From Nocardioides psychrotolerans (lineage in GTDB: Bacteria > Actinomycetota > Actinomycetes > Propionibacteriales > Nocardioidaceae): 64,000 nt of DNA. A program made the position numbers and the translations under genes. The notes beneath the pieces were generated by a model, which saw only the letters and a program-made list of their open reading frames with translations, ran no database searches and had not been told where the DNA came from. The DNA lies in assembly GCF_900113685.1 (NCBI RefSeq), contig NZ_FOQG01000005.1:186001-250000 (forward strand). Direction: 5' to 3'. This document shows positions 1 through 8,781 of the stretch, one piece after another. Position 1 is the stretch's first letter; each line of letters opens with the position of its first letter.

Positions 1-1213
1 CGGTGACCGAGATGGTGGCCATCGGCATCACAGCCTGGGCCTCGTCACCCCGGTCGACGTCGATGGCGTTGACGAGGGCCTGCACGGTCTCCACCGCTCC
101 TAGCGGCGACCAGTCGCGGTGGGCCATCTGCAGGAGGACGCTCTCGTCGACCGTGGCCAGTGCGAGGTCCGGATCTGCGCCGATGCCCTCGAGCTCCGCG
201 ATGACGGCCAGGTCGGCCTGCAATGCCTCGAGGTCGGCGGCCACCAGGCCGCGACGGATGGCGGCCACCCGCTTCTGGAACGTGTAGGTCACGTCGAAGA
301 GCGCACCACCCCTGGCCAGCTCACGGCGTGAGCACCCGATCTCGTGCAGGATCGCGTCGAGTGCCTCACGAGCCTCGGTCTCGTCCGGCTCCAGCGTCCT
401 CCTCGCCGACCGGAGCACGGCGCGGGCGGTCTTGAGAGCCCGATGGACCCCGACCTCGACCTCACCCACGTAGCGCGACACACCCAGCTGCATCAGGGCC
501 TCGCGACGGATGACGGCGTTGGAGCCGCAGAAGAAGGCGGAGTTCCACCCGTCCTTGCCCTGCTGGATCGGGCCGTAGAACAACGGGGCCTGGCTGCCGA
601 GCGGGTCGTCCTCCGGCACGTTCGTGAAGTACTGAGGGGTCTGCACGAGCGCCATCCGCTCGTCGGTGAAGAAGCCCAGGGTGTGGTCGAGGATCTCGGG
701 CTCGGGGATCATGTCGGCGTCGAGGATCAGCAGGAACTCACCCTCGGTGGTGAGCAGCGCGTTGTTGAGGTTGCCGGCCTTGGCATGGCGCGGCATGCCT
801 GCCCACTCCGCCGACCGGGTGATCCACCCGATCCCCTCCGCCTCGGCGGCCGCTCGCATCTCGGGTCGGTTGCCGTCGTCGAGGATCCAGGTCTCGTGCG
901 GGTAGGAGATCGCCTTGGCCGCGCGAGCCGTCGTCATCACGAGGTCGATGGGCTCGTTGTAGGTCGCGACGAAGACGTCGACGGTCAGCCCCGGCCCGGG
1001 CGGCGCGGGGGTGTCGCGCTCCTTGAGTCGCCACATGCCCAGGCCGAAGAGCAGCGAGTCGACGAGGCTGTAGGTCTCGGCCAGGACCAGGGGCACGGCG
1101 ATCCACCAGGCGTCCCAGTTGACCGAGAAAAGCCAGCGCCAGACGACGTAGTTGAGGCCCAGGATCGACGTCAGGACGACGACGAAACGGATCAGCAGCA
1201 GCCGACGACTCAC
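1..1213 (-). CDS. Cellulose-synthase-like family 2 glycosyltransferase (C-terminus beyond window)
   Basis: Membrane GT2 synthase, probably making a cell-surface polysaccharide from a UDP-sugar. The reverse strand is open from a GTG at 1213 to the window edge, giving at least 404 residues. The N-terminus has two hydrophobic stretches, then the GT-A core: VFVATYNEP, WILDDGNRPE (first Asp motif) and the DAD triplet in LILDADMIPEP (metal and sugar-nucleotide binding). A charged insertion of about 120 residues follows VSRYVGEVEVG, where bacterial cellulose synthases would continue toward the TED and QxxRW motifs; that part is cut off. The GTG start overlaps the stop of the upstream SpoIIE phosphatase (GTGA), so the two are translationally coupled. 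The exact polymer cannot be told. Confidence 0.85.
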   Translation of the reverse strand, partial: MSRRLLLIRFVVVLTSILGLNYVVWRWLFSVNWDAWWIAVPLVLAETYSLVDSLLFGLGMWRLKERDTPAPPGPGLTVDVFVATYNEPIDLVMTTARAAKAISYPHETWILDDGNRPEMRAAAEAEGIGWITRSAEWAGMPRHAKAGNLNNALLTTEGEFLLILDADMIPEPEILDHTLGFFTDERMALVQTPQYFTNVPEDDPLGSQAPLFYGPIQQGKDGWNSAFFCGSNAVIRREALMQLGVSRYVGEVEVGVHRALKTARAVLRSARRTLEPDETEAREALDAILHEIGCSRRELARGGALFDVTYTFQKRVAAIRRGLVAADLEALQADLAVIAELEGIGADPDLALATVDESVLLQMAHRDWSPLGAVETVQALVNAIDVDRGDEAQAVMPMATISVT

Positions 1214-2424
1214 CGAGCGTCTCCCGCCACCGGGGCTCGGAACACCGCCACGGCCGTGACGTCGTCCAACGCAGTTCGGTCCCGAGCCAGTCGAGCCACG
1301 AGCTCCAGCAGCGTGCCGACGTCGTCGGCCCTGCGCATCAGGGCGCCGACCTCGTGCCACCACTCGATGGGATCGTCGATGAGATCGAGGAGGCCGTCGC
1401 TGAAGACCAGCATCCGACTGCCCGGTTCGAGCGTGACCTGGTGCTCGCTCCAGTGGTCGTCGGGCAGGATGCCGAAGGGCCGGTCGACGCTGTCGAGACG
1501 CTGCTCGCTCCCGTCGCCGTGCACGAGCAGGCAGAGGCCGGCACCTGCGTCGACGTAACGAGTGAACCCGTCATCAAGGTCGATCGCCGCCTCGAAGAGC
1601 GTCACGAAGGACTCGGTGCGCTCGAGGTCGGGCAGCAGGCTGCGAGCCACCTGCGTGGCAGTGATCCCGAGGTCGACCCCGGCGGTGACGGCGGCGTTGG
1701 TGCTGCGGATCGCGGCGCGGACCCCCGCTCCCACCAGGGCTGCTCCCGTGCCCTTGCCCATCACGTCACCCAGCCCGAGGTGGACGACGCCGTTGGTGAC
1801 GCCGTAGTCGTAGAAGTCGCCGCCGACAGCGAGGGCGGGCAGGCAGAGCCCGTTGATCTCCCAGCCGCCGGTGCGCACGGCCCGGGCCGGGAGCATGGAG
1901 GCCTGCACGTGTCCGGCCTGCGACATCTCCGCCGAGGACACCAGCTCCTGCTCCGCCCAGGCCGCCATGTCGCGGAACGCGACGAGGAGGTCACCGTCGA
2001 GCGTGCGGGGCTCGGAGTCGTAGATGCAGAACGTGCCGACCACGTTGCCGATCGCGTCGCGCAGCGGGTGGCCGGCGTAGAAACGGACGTGGCCGTGCTC
2101 CACGAGGGGCAGGTGCCGGAAGCGTTCGTCCTGACTGGCGTCCTCGACCATCAGCAGGCGACCCTCGTCGGTCGTGCGGTCGCAGAACGTCTCCACCCGG
2201 GGCATCTCTGACACGTCAACCCCCTGAGCGCTGGGGAACCAGGCCCGGTCGTTGTCGAGGATCGTGATCGTCGTCATCGGCACGCCGAAGACGGTGCGGG
2301 CCAGGCGGGTGATCCGCTCGAAACGCTCGTCCTTCTGGCCCTCGGACAATTGGAGGCTCTCGACCGCGCGTTGGCGTCGCTCCTCGACGACCGGGTCGCG
2401 GGTCGGGCCTGATGGGGGAGTCAT
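1210..2424 (-). CDS. GAF domain / SpoIIE (PP2C-type) serine phosphatase
   Basis: Cytoplasmic signalling phosphatase of 404 residues. An N-terminal GAF-like sensor (about 35-170; VPMTTITILDNDRAWF, FCDRTTDE, FYAGHPLRD, GTFCIYD) is followed by a linker helix and a SpoIIE/PP2C domain (about 195-400) with the metal motifs GGDFYDYG, LGDVMGKGTGAA and VFSDGL. Such proteins usually dephosphorylate anti-sigma-factor antagonists. The ATG at 2424 is chosen because AAGGA lies just upstream; the frame could open further at 2475, but that extension looks non-conserved. Its stop overlaps the start of the GT2 synthase, suggesting the phosphatase pathway regulates polysaccharide production. It diverges from the response regulator at 2606. 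Confidence 0.88.
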   Translation of the reverse strand: MTPPSGPTRDPVVEERRQRAVESLQLSEGQKDERFERITRLARTVFGVPMTTITILDNDRAWFPSAQGVDVSEMPRVETFCDRTTDEGRLLMVEDASQDERFRHLPLVEHGHVRFYAGHPLRDAIGNVVGTFCIYDSEPRTLDGDLLVAFRDMAAWAEQELVSSAEMSQAGHVQASMLPARAVRTGGWEINGLCLPALAVGGDFYDYGVTNGVVHLGLGDVMGKGTGAALVGAGVRAAIRSTNAAVTAGVDLGITATQVARSLLPDLERTESFVTLFEAAIDLDDGFTRYVDAGAGLCLLVHGDGSEQRLDSVDRPFGILPDDHWSEHQVTLEPGSRMLVFSDGLLDLIDDPIEWWHEVGALMRRADDVGTLLELVARLARDRTALDDVTAVAVFRAPVAGDAR

Positions 2425-2605
2425 ACCTGGTCCTTCGGCTGGTGTCGTGCCGCTCTGAAGGTGAACGTCCCCCACGGCCCCTTGAGCCCAGCCTCACACC
2501 CCGGCCCAAGTCTGTGCAAGGAAGCCACGCCGGTGGCACCGCATCATTGCCTGTTGCCATTCGCTAGATTGAATCAACGTCCAAGCTACCCAGGAGGTGA
2601 CGGGC

Positions 2606-3352
2606 ATGACGTCAGCACATCGAGCTGTGGTCGTCGACGACGACGACGACATCCGCGACCTCCTCGTCCACGTGCTCCGCGAGGCCGGTCTCGAGGTGTC
2701 CACGGCGTCCGACGGAGCGTCCGCCCTCGCCATGGTCCGCGAGGTGCAGCCCGACCTGGTCACCCTCGATCTGTCGTTGCCGGACATGGACGGCACGGAC
2801 GTGTGTCGCGCCCTGCGCGAGTTCAGTGACGCCTACGTCGTGATGATCACCGGACGTGACGCCGAGATCGATCGGTTGGTGGGGCTGGAGGTCGGCGCCG
2901 ACGACTACATGTCCAAGCCGTTCTCCCCCCGGGAGGTGCGCGCCCGGGTGTCAGCGTTGCTGCGCCGACCGCGAGTCGGCGCCGTCGCCGTCGCTGAGAC
3001 CGCCCCTGACACCTCATCGGCGCCGGTGCCGACCCCGGAGCCGCGTGGCCCCGTCGACGTCGGTGGTGGGCTCGTGCTCGACGCCGAACACCACGTGGCG
3101 GTGCTGGACGGTCAGCGGGTCATGCTGACCCGCGCCGAGTTCGACCTGCTGCACGCCTTGGCGTCCCGTCCCGGCACCGGGTGGGAGCGTGGCGACCTGG
3201 TGCGCGAGGTGTGGGATGGCGAGTTCATCGAGTCCGACTTCCTCGTCGACGTCCACATCGGCAACGTGAGACGCAAGCTCCGGCGGGCGGGCAGCGTCCA
3301 CCACTGGATCCGCACCATCGACGGCGCAAGCTACGTCTTCGACGTCGCGTGA
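2606..3352 (+). CDS. OmpR/PhoB-family response regulator
   Basis: Two-component response regulator of 248 residues. The receiver domain (about 7-120) has the acidic cluster at 11-15, phospho-acceptor Asp55 in VTLDLSLPD, Thr82 and Lys104 in MSKPFSPRE. A proline-rich linker leads to a C-terminal winged-helix domain (about 155-248) with RAEFDLLHALASRPG and the recognition-helix region DVHIGNVRRKLRR. ATG 2606 is preferred to the in-frame GTG at 2597 because AGGAGG (2592-2597) sits 8 nt before it and overlaps the GTG. No histidine kinase is adjacent, so it is an orphan here; targets are unknown. Confidence 0.9.
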   Translation: MTSAHRAVVVDDDDDIRDLLVHVLREAGLEVSTASDGASALAMVREVQPDLVTLDLSLPDMDGTDVCRALREFSDAYVVMITGRDAEIDRLVGLEVGADDYMSKPFSPREVRARVSALLRRPRVGAVAVAETAPDTSSAPVPTPEPRGPVDVGGGLVLDAEHHVAVLDGQRVMLTRAEFDLLHALASRPGTGWERGDLVREVWDGEFIESDFLVDVHIGNVRRKLRRAGSVHHWIRTIDGASYVFDVA

Positions 3353-3367
3353 GGTGCCCGGACGTCC

Positions 3368-3590
3368 TCAGCGGCGGGCGTGGCGGTTGGCGTTGAGCCC
3401 GACGGGTCGGGCGACGTCGAGCGCCACGCAGAAGACACCGGCGACCTGCTCCAGCATCACCAGCGACCTCGCGTGGTCCAGCACGGGGACGATGTCGGAC
3501 ATGTCCTGACGATGCCCAGGGTGCGGGTGGCCCCGACAGTGTCGCTGCGCTCGCCGAACGGGCCCCAGAGATCGGGTTGCACGATCGCCC
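3368..3590 (-). pseudogene. Possible remnant of a small hydrophobic protein, frameshifted
   Basis: On the reverse strand two neighbouring frames look like parts of one protein. One frame (about 3590-3510) reads QPDLWGPFGERSDTVGATRT. Another (about 3480-3368) reads LVMLEQVAGVFCVALDV and ends at TGA (3370-3368). Third positions in the second piece are nearly all G or C, as in real genes here, but no single frame spans both. It is most simply a decayed gene with an indel near 3480-3510. I do not recognise the family. It fills part of the 389-base gap 3353-3741, whose rest holds the KstR site and promoter of the mce operon. Confidence 0.25.
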
Positions 3591-3691
3591 GTCCTAGGGA
3601 CGGCGACGGGGTTAGCCTGTGGACACCGTCACTGGTGGCGGGTCGAGCCGGGGAGGGCACGAGCTAAGGACGCGTCTCGTTGTGTGATAAC

Positions 3692-3705
3692 AAGAACACG
3701 TTCTA
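3692..3705. promoter_or_regulatory. KstR operator 1 (mce4 operon)
   Basis: Palindrome AGAACACGTTCT within aagAACacGTTcta, matching the KstR consensus TnnAACnnGTTnnA except for the first base. It lies 36 nt before the ATG of yrbE4A. The right arm runs into TAGTGT (3704-3709), a plausible -10 element, so repressor would cover the promoter. Same core as six other boxes in the window. Confidence 0.75.
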
Positions 3706-3741
3706 GTGTGACGCTCGTCGTAGACATGGGGAGGTGTAGCG

Positions 3742-4515
3742 ATGGCGCACAGTGCCGTGTCGATCCTGCGTGGGCCCGGTGAGCTGGCTGCGATGACCGT
3801 GGAGGTCGTCAAGCGGATCTTCACCAAGCCGTTCCAGTTCCGCGAGTTCGTGGAGCAGGCCTGGTTCATCACCAGCGTCACGCTCATGCCCACGATCCTG
3901 GTCTCCATCCCCTTCGGCGCGGTCATCTCGCTCCAGGTCGGCAACCTCACCGGGCAGCTGGGCGCGCAGTCCTTCGCCGGCGCCACCGCGGTCCTGGCCG
4001 TCGTCCGTGAGGCGGCACCCATCGCGGCGGCGCTGATCATCGCCGGCGCGGCCGGCTCTGCGATCTGCTCCGACCTCGGCGCCCGCAAGATCCGTGAGGA
4101 GATCGACGCGATGGAGGTCCTCGGTGTCGACCCGCTCGAGCGGCTGGTGGCGCCGCGGGTCGTCGCCACCATGTTCGTCGCGCTGATGATCATCGGCATC
4201 GTCATCGCCGCCGGCATCGGCGGGGGCTACTTCTTCACCGTCATCGTCCAGGGCGGCTCGGCCGGTGCGTTCCTGTCGTCTTTCACGGCACTGGCGAGCA
4301 TCACCGACCTCTACATCGCGATCATCAAGGCCGTCGTGTTCGGCGGCATGGCCGCGATCGTCGGTGCCTACAAGGGCCTCAACGCCGGCGGCGGCCCCAG
4401 CGGTGTTGGTCGAGCGGTCAACGAGGCGGTGATCGTCGCGTTCATGCTGCTGTTCTTCATCAACGCCGTCATCACCGCCATCTACTTCCAAGTCGTCCCG
4501 CCCCCGGGGATCTGA
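3742..4515 (+). CDS. yrbE4A: YrbE4A-like MlaE/YrbE permease
   Basis: Integral membrane permease (257 residues) of an Mce import system; together with YrbE4B it forms the channel through which an ABC-type ATPase drives sterol uptake. It has the MlaE fold: several hydrophobic segments, the conserved region AAPIAAALIIAGAAGSAICSD followed by EEIDAMEVLGVDPLERLV, and a C-terminal membrane segment ending in PPPGI. ATG 3742 follows GGGAGG at -13 to -8. It is the first gene of a tightly packed run with YrbE4B (1 nt gap) and six mce genes. The upstream KstR box is the reason for assigning it to mce4 rather than another mce operon. Confidence 0.9.
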   Translation: MAHSAVSILRGPGELAAMTVEVVKRIFTKPFQFREFVEQAWFITSVTLMPTILVSIPFGAVISLQVGNLTGQLGAQSFAGATAVLAVVREAAPIAAALIIAGAAGSAICSDLGARKIREEIDAMEVLGVDPLERLVAPRVVATMFVALMIIGIVIAAGIGGGYFFTVIVQGGSAGAFLSSFTALASITDLYIAIIKAVVFGGMAAIVGAYKGLNAGGGPSGVGRAVNEAVIVAFMLLFFINAVITAIYFQVVPPPGI

Positions 4516-4516
4516 C

Positions 4517-5356
4517 GTGGCGAGCATCGGATCCATCGCAGGCGCCGTCGTCGACGGGCGACGCAAGTCGCTGGAGGCCTACGGCGACCAGCTGATGTTC
4601 TACGTCAAGGCGCTCGCCTGGACACCGAGGGCGATCCGCCGCTACCCCCGCGAGATCACCAACACCCTGGCCGAGGTCACCTTCGGTGCCGGGGGACTGA
4701 CCCTGATCGCCGGGACGGTCGGCGTCATCGCGTTCCTGGCGTTCTTCGCCGGCACCGAGGTCGGCATCCAGGGCTACGCCTCGCTGAGCCAGCTGGGGGT
4801 CGCGAAGTTCAGCGCCTTCATCTCCGCCTACTTCAACACCCGCGAGGTGGCGCCGCTGATCTCCTCGATCGCGCTCGCGGCCACGGTCGGCTGTGGCTAC
4901 ACCGCCCGTCTCGGCGCCATGCGCATCTCGGAGGAGATCGACGCCCTCGAGGTGATGGGGATCCCCTCGCTGCCGTTCCTCGTCACGACCCGCATGATCG
5001 CGGCGTTCATCGCCGTCATCCCGCTCTACGTCGTGGCGCTCAGCGCCTCCTACCTCTCGCCGCGCCTGATCACCACGCTGATCTACGGGCAGTCGGCCGG
5101 CACCTACGACCACTACTTCCTGCAGTTCCTGCCACCCATCGACATCCTCTGGTCCTTCTTCAAGCTGCTCTTCCTGTCGGCGGCGATCATCCTGATCCAC
5201 TGCTACTACGGCTACACCGCCTCAGGCGGCCCGGCCGGGGTCGGCATGGCGGTCGGTCGTGCGATCCGCACGAGCATCGTGTTCACCGTGGTGGCCGACT
5301 TCTTCCTGAGCTTCGCCATCTGGGGCTCGACCACGACCGTGCGGATCACGGGGTAG
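4517..5356 (+). CDS. yrbE4B: YrbE4B-like MlaE/YrbE permease
   Basis: Second permease of the Mce complex, 279 residues with a GTG start one base after the yrbE4A stop. Like its partner it has the GCGYTARLGAMRISEEIDALEVMGIPSLPFLV block characteristic of MlaE/YrbE proteins, plus about five membrane segments. A C-terminal GGPAGVGMAVGRA segment mirrors GGPSGVGRAVNEA in YrbE4A, showing the two are paralogues. The cognate ATPase (MceG/Mkl) is not in the window, as is usual because it is encoded elsewhere. Confidence 0.9.
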   Translation: MASIGSIAGAVVDGRRKSLEAYGDQLMFYVKALAWTPRAIRRYPREITNTLAEVTFGAGGLTLIAGTVGVIAFLAFFAGTEVGIQGYASLSQLGVAKFSAFISAYFNTREVAPLISSIALAATVGCGYTARLGAMRISEEIDALEVMGIPSLPFLVTTRMIAAFIAVIPLYVVALSASYLSPRLITTLIYGQSAGTYDHYFLQFLPPIDILWSFFKLLFLSAAIILIHCYYGYTASGGPAGVGMAVGRAIRTSIVFTVVADFFLSFAIWGSTTTVRITG

Positions 5357-5362
5357 TCGACG

Positions 5363-6700
5363 ATGCTGGTCAACATCCACCACGACTCCCCGGCCGAGCA
5401 CCGTCGACTGCTGCTCGCCGGTGTCGTCTTCCTGACCGCCATGGCCGCCCTGGTCTACCTCTCCGTCGCGATCTACCAGAAGAAGTTCGACACCGTCACG
5501 ATGGTGACCGTCAAGGCCGACCGGGCGGGGCTCCAGCTCGCCAAGTTCGGCGACGTGCGCCTCAACGGTGCGCTGATCGGTCAGGTCCGCAGCGTCGAGC
5601 AGGACGGGGCGATGGCCTCGATCGAGGTGGCCCTCGAGCCCGAGGCGGCCCAGGAGATCACCGAGGACGTGCGCGTCCAGATCCTGCCCACGACGCTGTT
5701 CGGGCAGAAGTTCCTCTCGTTCATCCCGTCGGAGCAGCAGAGCGGGAGACCCCTGAGCGACGGCTCGGTCATCCCTGCCGGCCAGGTGGAGACCAACGTC
5801 GAGCTGAGCGAGATCCTGGCCAACCTCTTCCCGCTGCTGCGTGCGGTCCGTCCGGCCGACCTCAACTCCACCCTCAACGCCCTCGCCACCGCGCTCGAGG
5901 GCCGCGGGGACCAGCTCGGCGACACCATCGAGGAGCTCGACTCCTACCTCGGGGCCATCGACGACAGCCTGCCCACGCTGCGTCAGGACCTCGTCGAGCT
6001 GGCGGCGGTCGCCGACACCTACGACCTCGCGGCACCGGACCTGATCGGCGTGCTGCGCAACCTGACCGTCACCAGCAAGACGATCGTGGCGAAGCGTCAG
6101 GAGCTCGACGTCTTCTTCACCGACGTCGCCGGACTCTCCGAGACCACCACCAGGATCCTGGCCGACAACGAGTCCGACCTGATCCGCATCGGCGAGGTGA
6201 CGCAGCCGGTGCTCAAGCTCCTCGAGATCTACTCACCCGAGTTTCCCTGCCTGATCAAGGGCGCAGCCCGTTACCGCCCACTGCTCGCCAAGACCTTCGA
6301 AGGCAACCAGGTCAAGCAGTTCATCGAGTTCGGCACCGCCCAGTACCAGGCCTACGACCAGAGCGACCTACCGGAGTACGGCGAGGTGGGTCACGGTCCG
6401 TGGTGCTCCGGGCTGCCCTTCCCGCCGGTCCCGATCGGCCCCAACTCGTTCGACGACGGTGCCGACCTCGACGACAACCCGCCGAGCAGCGCCCTCCCGA
6501 TCCTGCCGATCCCGGGCCTGTCCAAGGCAGCCGCGGCCGCAGGGTTCGGCTCGGGCATGTCCAGCGGCTACGCCGGCAGCCAGGCCGAGCAATCGGTCGT
6601 CAACGCGCTGCTGGCCGGCCGTTCTGGTCGGGCCGCCGACAGCTACGGCGCCCTCGGCTCGCTGCTCTACGCCCCCGTCGTACGGGGAGGTGGCGCCTGA
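5363..6700 (+). CDS. mce4A: Mce-family protein, first of six (Mce4A position)
   Basis: Substrate-conducting Mce subunit, 445 residues. An N-terminal membrane anchor (about 14-38) precedes the MlaD/MCE domain (about 45-125; ADRAGLQLAKFGDVRLNG, ILPTTLFGQKFLSFIP), then a long predominantly helical region that in the family forms the hydrophobic tunnel. The C-terminus is low-complexity, rich in Gly, Ala and Ser. The tail carries two Cys (FPCLI and PWCSG), seen in several Mce proteins and likely a disulfide. Named by order; substrate (sterol/cholate) inferred from the KstR box and neighbours. Confidence 0.88.
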   Translation: MLVNIHHDSPAEHRRLLLAGVVFLTAMAALVYLSVAIYQKKFDTVTMVTVKADRAGLQLAKFGDVRLNGALIGQVRSVEQDGAMASIEVALEPEAAQEITEDVRVQILPTTLFGQKFLSFIPSEQQSGRPLSDGSVIPAGQVETNVELSEILANLFPLLRAVRPADLNSTLNALATALEGRGDQLGDTIEELDSYLGAIDDSLPTLRQDLVELAAVADTYDLAAPDLIGVLRNLTVTSKTIVAKRQELDVFFTDVAGLSETTTRILADNESDLIRIGEVTQPVLKLLEIYSPEFPCLIKGAARYRPLLAKTFEGNQVKQFIEFGTAQYQAYDQSDLPEYGEVGHGPWCSGLPFPPVPIGPNSFDDGADLDDNPPSSALPILPIPGLSKAAAAAGFGSGMSSGYAGSQAEQSVVNALLAGRSGRAADSYGALGSLLYAPVVRGGGA

Positions 6701-7782
6701 TGTCCCGCAACTCCGTGTTCATCTCCTCGGGCGTCAAGCTGCTGATCTTCACGATCGTCTCCGTGCTGGTCACCGGGCTGCTCGCCGCGATCATGGGCAA
6801 CATCGGTTTCGGGGCGGGTCGGGAGTATCGCGCGGTCTTCACCTCCGCCTCGATGCTCGAGAAGGGCGACGACGTCCGGATCGCCGGCGTCAGCGTGGGG
6901 GAGGTGCGCAAGGTCGAGCACCACGACCGCACCCAGGCCATGGTCACCTTCCGCATCAAGGCCGACGTGCCCATGACGACCGCCGCTCGCGCGGAGATCC
7001 GCTTCCTCAACCTCGTCGGCGACCGCTACCTCGCCCTCGAGGAGGGCGTGTCCAGCGAGGCCCAGCCGCTCCAGGAGGACGACGTCCTGCCCGTGGCGCA
7101 GACCAGCCCGGCCCTGGACCTCACCACCTTGTTCAACGGCTTCAAGCCGCTCTTCCAGGCGCTCCAGCCCGAGCAGGTCAACGAGCTCACGATGAACCTG
7201 ATCCAGGTACTCCAGGGTGAGGGCGGCACGGTCCGTGGCCTCCTGCAGAACACGGCGTCGCTGACCAACGCGCTCGCCGATCGTGACCAGCTGGTCGGTG
7301 AGGTGATCGACAACCTGAGCACCACCCTCGAGACCGTCGACGGGCGCCGCGAGCAGCTGAGCACCCTGGTGGTCGAGCTCAAGGACTGGATGGGCGACCT
7401 GGCCCGCGACCGCGACGTCATCGGGTCGTCCCTGGGCAGCATCAGCGACCTCACGGTGGTCCTGGCCGACCTGCTGCGCGAGAGCCGCCCGGTGCTCAAG
7501 GCCGACATCGCCGAGCTGCGCAAGCTGGCGGTCCTGCTGAACGAGAAGGCCAACCAGGAGCAGATCGTCGAGCTGCTCGACCGGCTCCCCGAGTCGATGA
7601 CCGACCAGACCAGGACCGGGACCTACGGGTCTTGGTACAACTACTACATCTGCGGCTTCTCGGGCAAGATCACCCTGCCCGAGCTCCAGGTCCCGGGCAT
7701 CCCGAAGGGGCTGCTCAACCAGCTCCTGTCGGGTCTCGACGACATCGAGTTCCACTCCAGCGCGCCGCGGTGCAACAGGTGA
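6700..7782 (+). CDS. mce4B: Mce-family protein (Mce4B position)
   Basis: Second Mce subunit, 360 residues. ATG 6700 overlaps the mce4A stop by one base (TGATG); the open frame upstream of it lies inside mce4A and is not used. An N-terminal membrane anchor (about 8-33) is followed by the MCE domain (EYRAVFTSASMLEKGDDVRIAG, VRKVEH, FLNLVGDRYLALEEG) and a long helical region to about 310. It ends in a Cys-containing tail (YYICGFSG and APRCNR). Part of the translationally coupled mce4 run. Confidence 0.9.
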   Translation: MSRNSVFISSGVKLLIFTIVSVLVTGLLAAIMGNIGFGAGREYRAVFTSASMLEKGDDVRIAGVSVGEVRKVEHHDRTQAMVTFRIKADVPMTTAARAEIRFLNLVGDRYLALEEGVSSEAQPLQEDDVLPVAQTSPALDLTTLFNGFKPLFQALQPEQVNELTMNLIQVLQGEGGTVRGLLQNTASLTNALADRDQLVGEVIDNLSTTLETVDGRREQLSTLVVELKDWMGDLARDRDVIGSSLGSISDLTVVLADLLRESRPVLKADIAELRKLAVLLNEKANQEQIVELLDRLPESMTDQTRTGTYGSWYNYYICGFSGKITLPELQVPGIPKGLLNQLLSGLDDIEFHSSAPRCNR

Positions 7783-7789
7783 TGACGAC

Positions 7790-8770
7790 GTGAAGCGCTA
7801 CTCGGAAGCCCAGATCCTCCGCCTCGGGGCGATGAGCCTGGTCGTGATGCTCGTGGTCATGGCCGCGGCCTTCAACCTCTCCAAGTTCCCTGGTTTCGGG
7901 GGCACGTCGTACCTCGCCGAGTTCACCGACGCCAGCGGCCTCCACCGCGGCAACATGGTCCAGGTCGGCGGGATCCGGGTCGGCCGCGTCCAGGACGTCA
8001 CCCTCGAGGGCAACACCGTGCTCGTGCAGTTCGAGGTCGAGAACGGCGTGGAGTTCGGCACCGAGAGCGGGGCGTCGGTCGAGGTGCTCAGCCTCCTGGG
8101 CGAGAAGTACCTCGAGCTCACCCCCGCCGGCGAGGGCCAGCTCGACGAGGACACCCGCATCCCGAAGGAGCGCACCCAGTCGGCCTACGACATCGTCGGC
8201 GTCTTCGGCGATCTCACCACCACCACCGAGGAGATCGACAAGGACCAGCTGGTCCAGGCCCTCGGCGTCGTCGCGGACACCGTGGATGCCGCCGCCCCCG
8301 AGATCGAGGACAGCCTGACCGGCATCTCGCGGCTCTCGCAGACCGTCGCCTCGCGCGACCAGGAGATCCAGGCGCTGCTGGCCAGCTCCAAGGACGTCAG
8401 CAAGCTCCTGGCCGACCGCAGCCAGGACATCGTGCAGCTGCTCAGGAGCAGCGACCTGGTCTTCGCCGAGGTCCAGCGCCGCAAGGACGCCATCCACCGA
8501 CTCCTGGTCAACGCGCGCAGCCTCGCCGTCGAGCTGCGCGGGGTCGCGACCGACAACCAGCGCCAGATAGGGCCCGCCCTGCGTGAGGTCGACGAGCTGC
8601 TGACGCTGCTCAACGGCAAGGAGAAGGAGCTGAAGGCGACGCTGGCGGCGCTCGGGCCCTACGTCTCGATCCTGGGCAACATCATCGGCACCGGTCCGTG
8701 GTTCGACGCCTATGCCGTCAACCTGGCCGCGATCCCCACGGGCGAGTTCCTGCCCGGGCCGGCGCAGTGA
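7790..8770 (+). CDS. mce4C: Mce-family protein (Mce4C position)
   Basis: Third Mce subunit, 326 residues with a GTG start 7 bases after mce4B. It has an anchor helix (about 9-28), then the MCE domain (YLAEFTDASGLHRGNMVQVGGIRVGRV, SLLGEKYLELTPAG), then a helical domain with repeated heptad-like Leu/Val (LLADRSQDIVQLLRSSD). It is shorter than the A, D, E and F subunits and lacks a long C-terminal tail, as is common for the C subunit. Its last bases overlap a possible GTG of mce4D. Confidence 0.88.
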   Translation: MKRYSEAQILRLGAMSLVVMLVVMAAAFNLSKFPGFGGTSYLAEFTDASGLHRGNMVQVGGIRVGRVQDVTLEGNTVLVQFEVENGVEFGTESGASVEVLSLLGEKYLELTPAGEGQLDEDTRIPKERTQSAYDIVGVFGDLTTTTEEIDKDQLVQALGVVADTVDAAAPEIEDSLTGISRLSQTVASRDQEIQALLASSKDVSKLLADRSQDIVQLLRSSDLVFAEVQRRKDAIHRLLVNARSLAVELRGVATDNQRQIGPALREVDELLTLLNGKEKELKATLAALGPYVSILGNIIGTGPWFDAYAVNLAAIPTGEFLPGPAQ

Positions 8771-8781
8771 GAGGCCCCGCC

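Noticed and set aside
344..1558. A 404-codon forward frame at the left edge
   Set aside because: It is antisense to the GT2 synthase and SpoIIE phosphatase, whose reverse-strand proteins have clear motifs.
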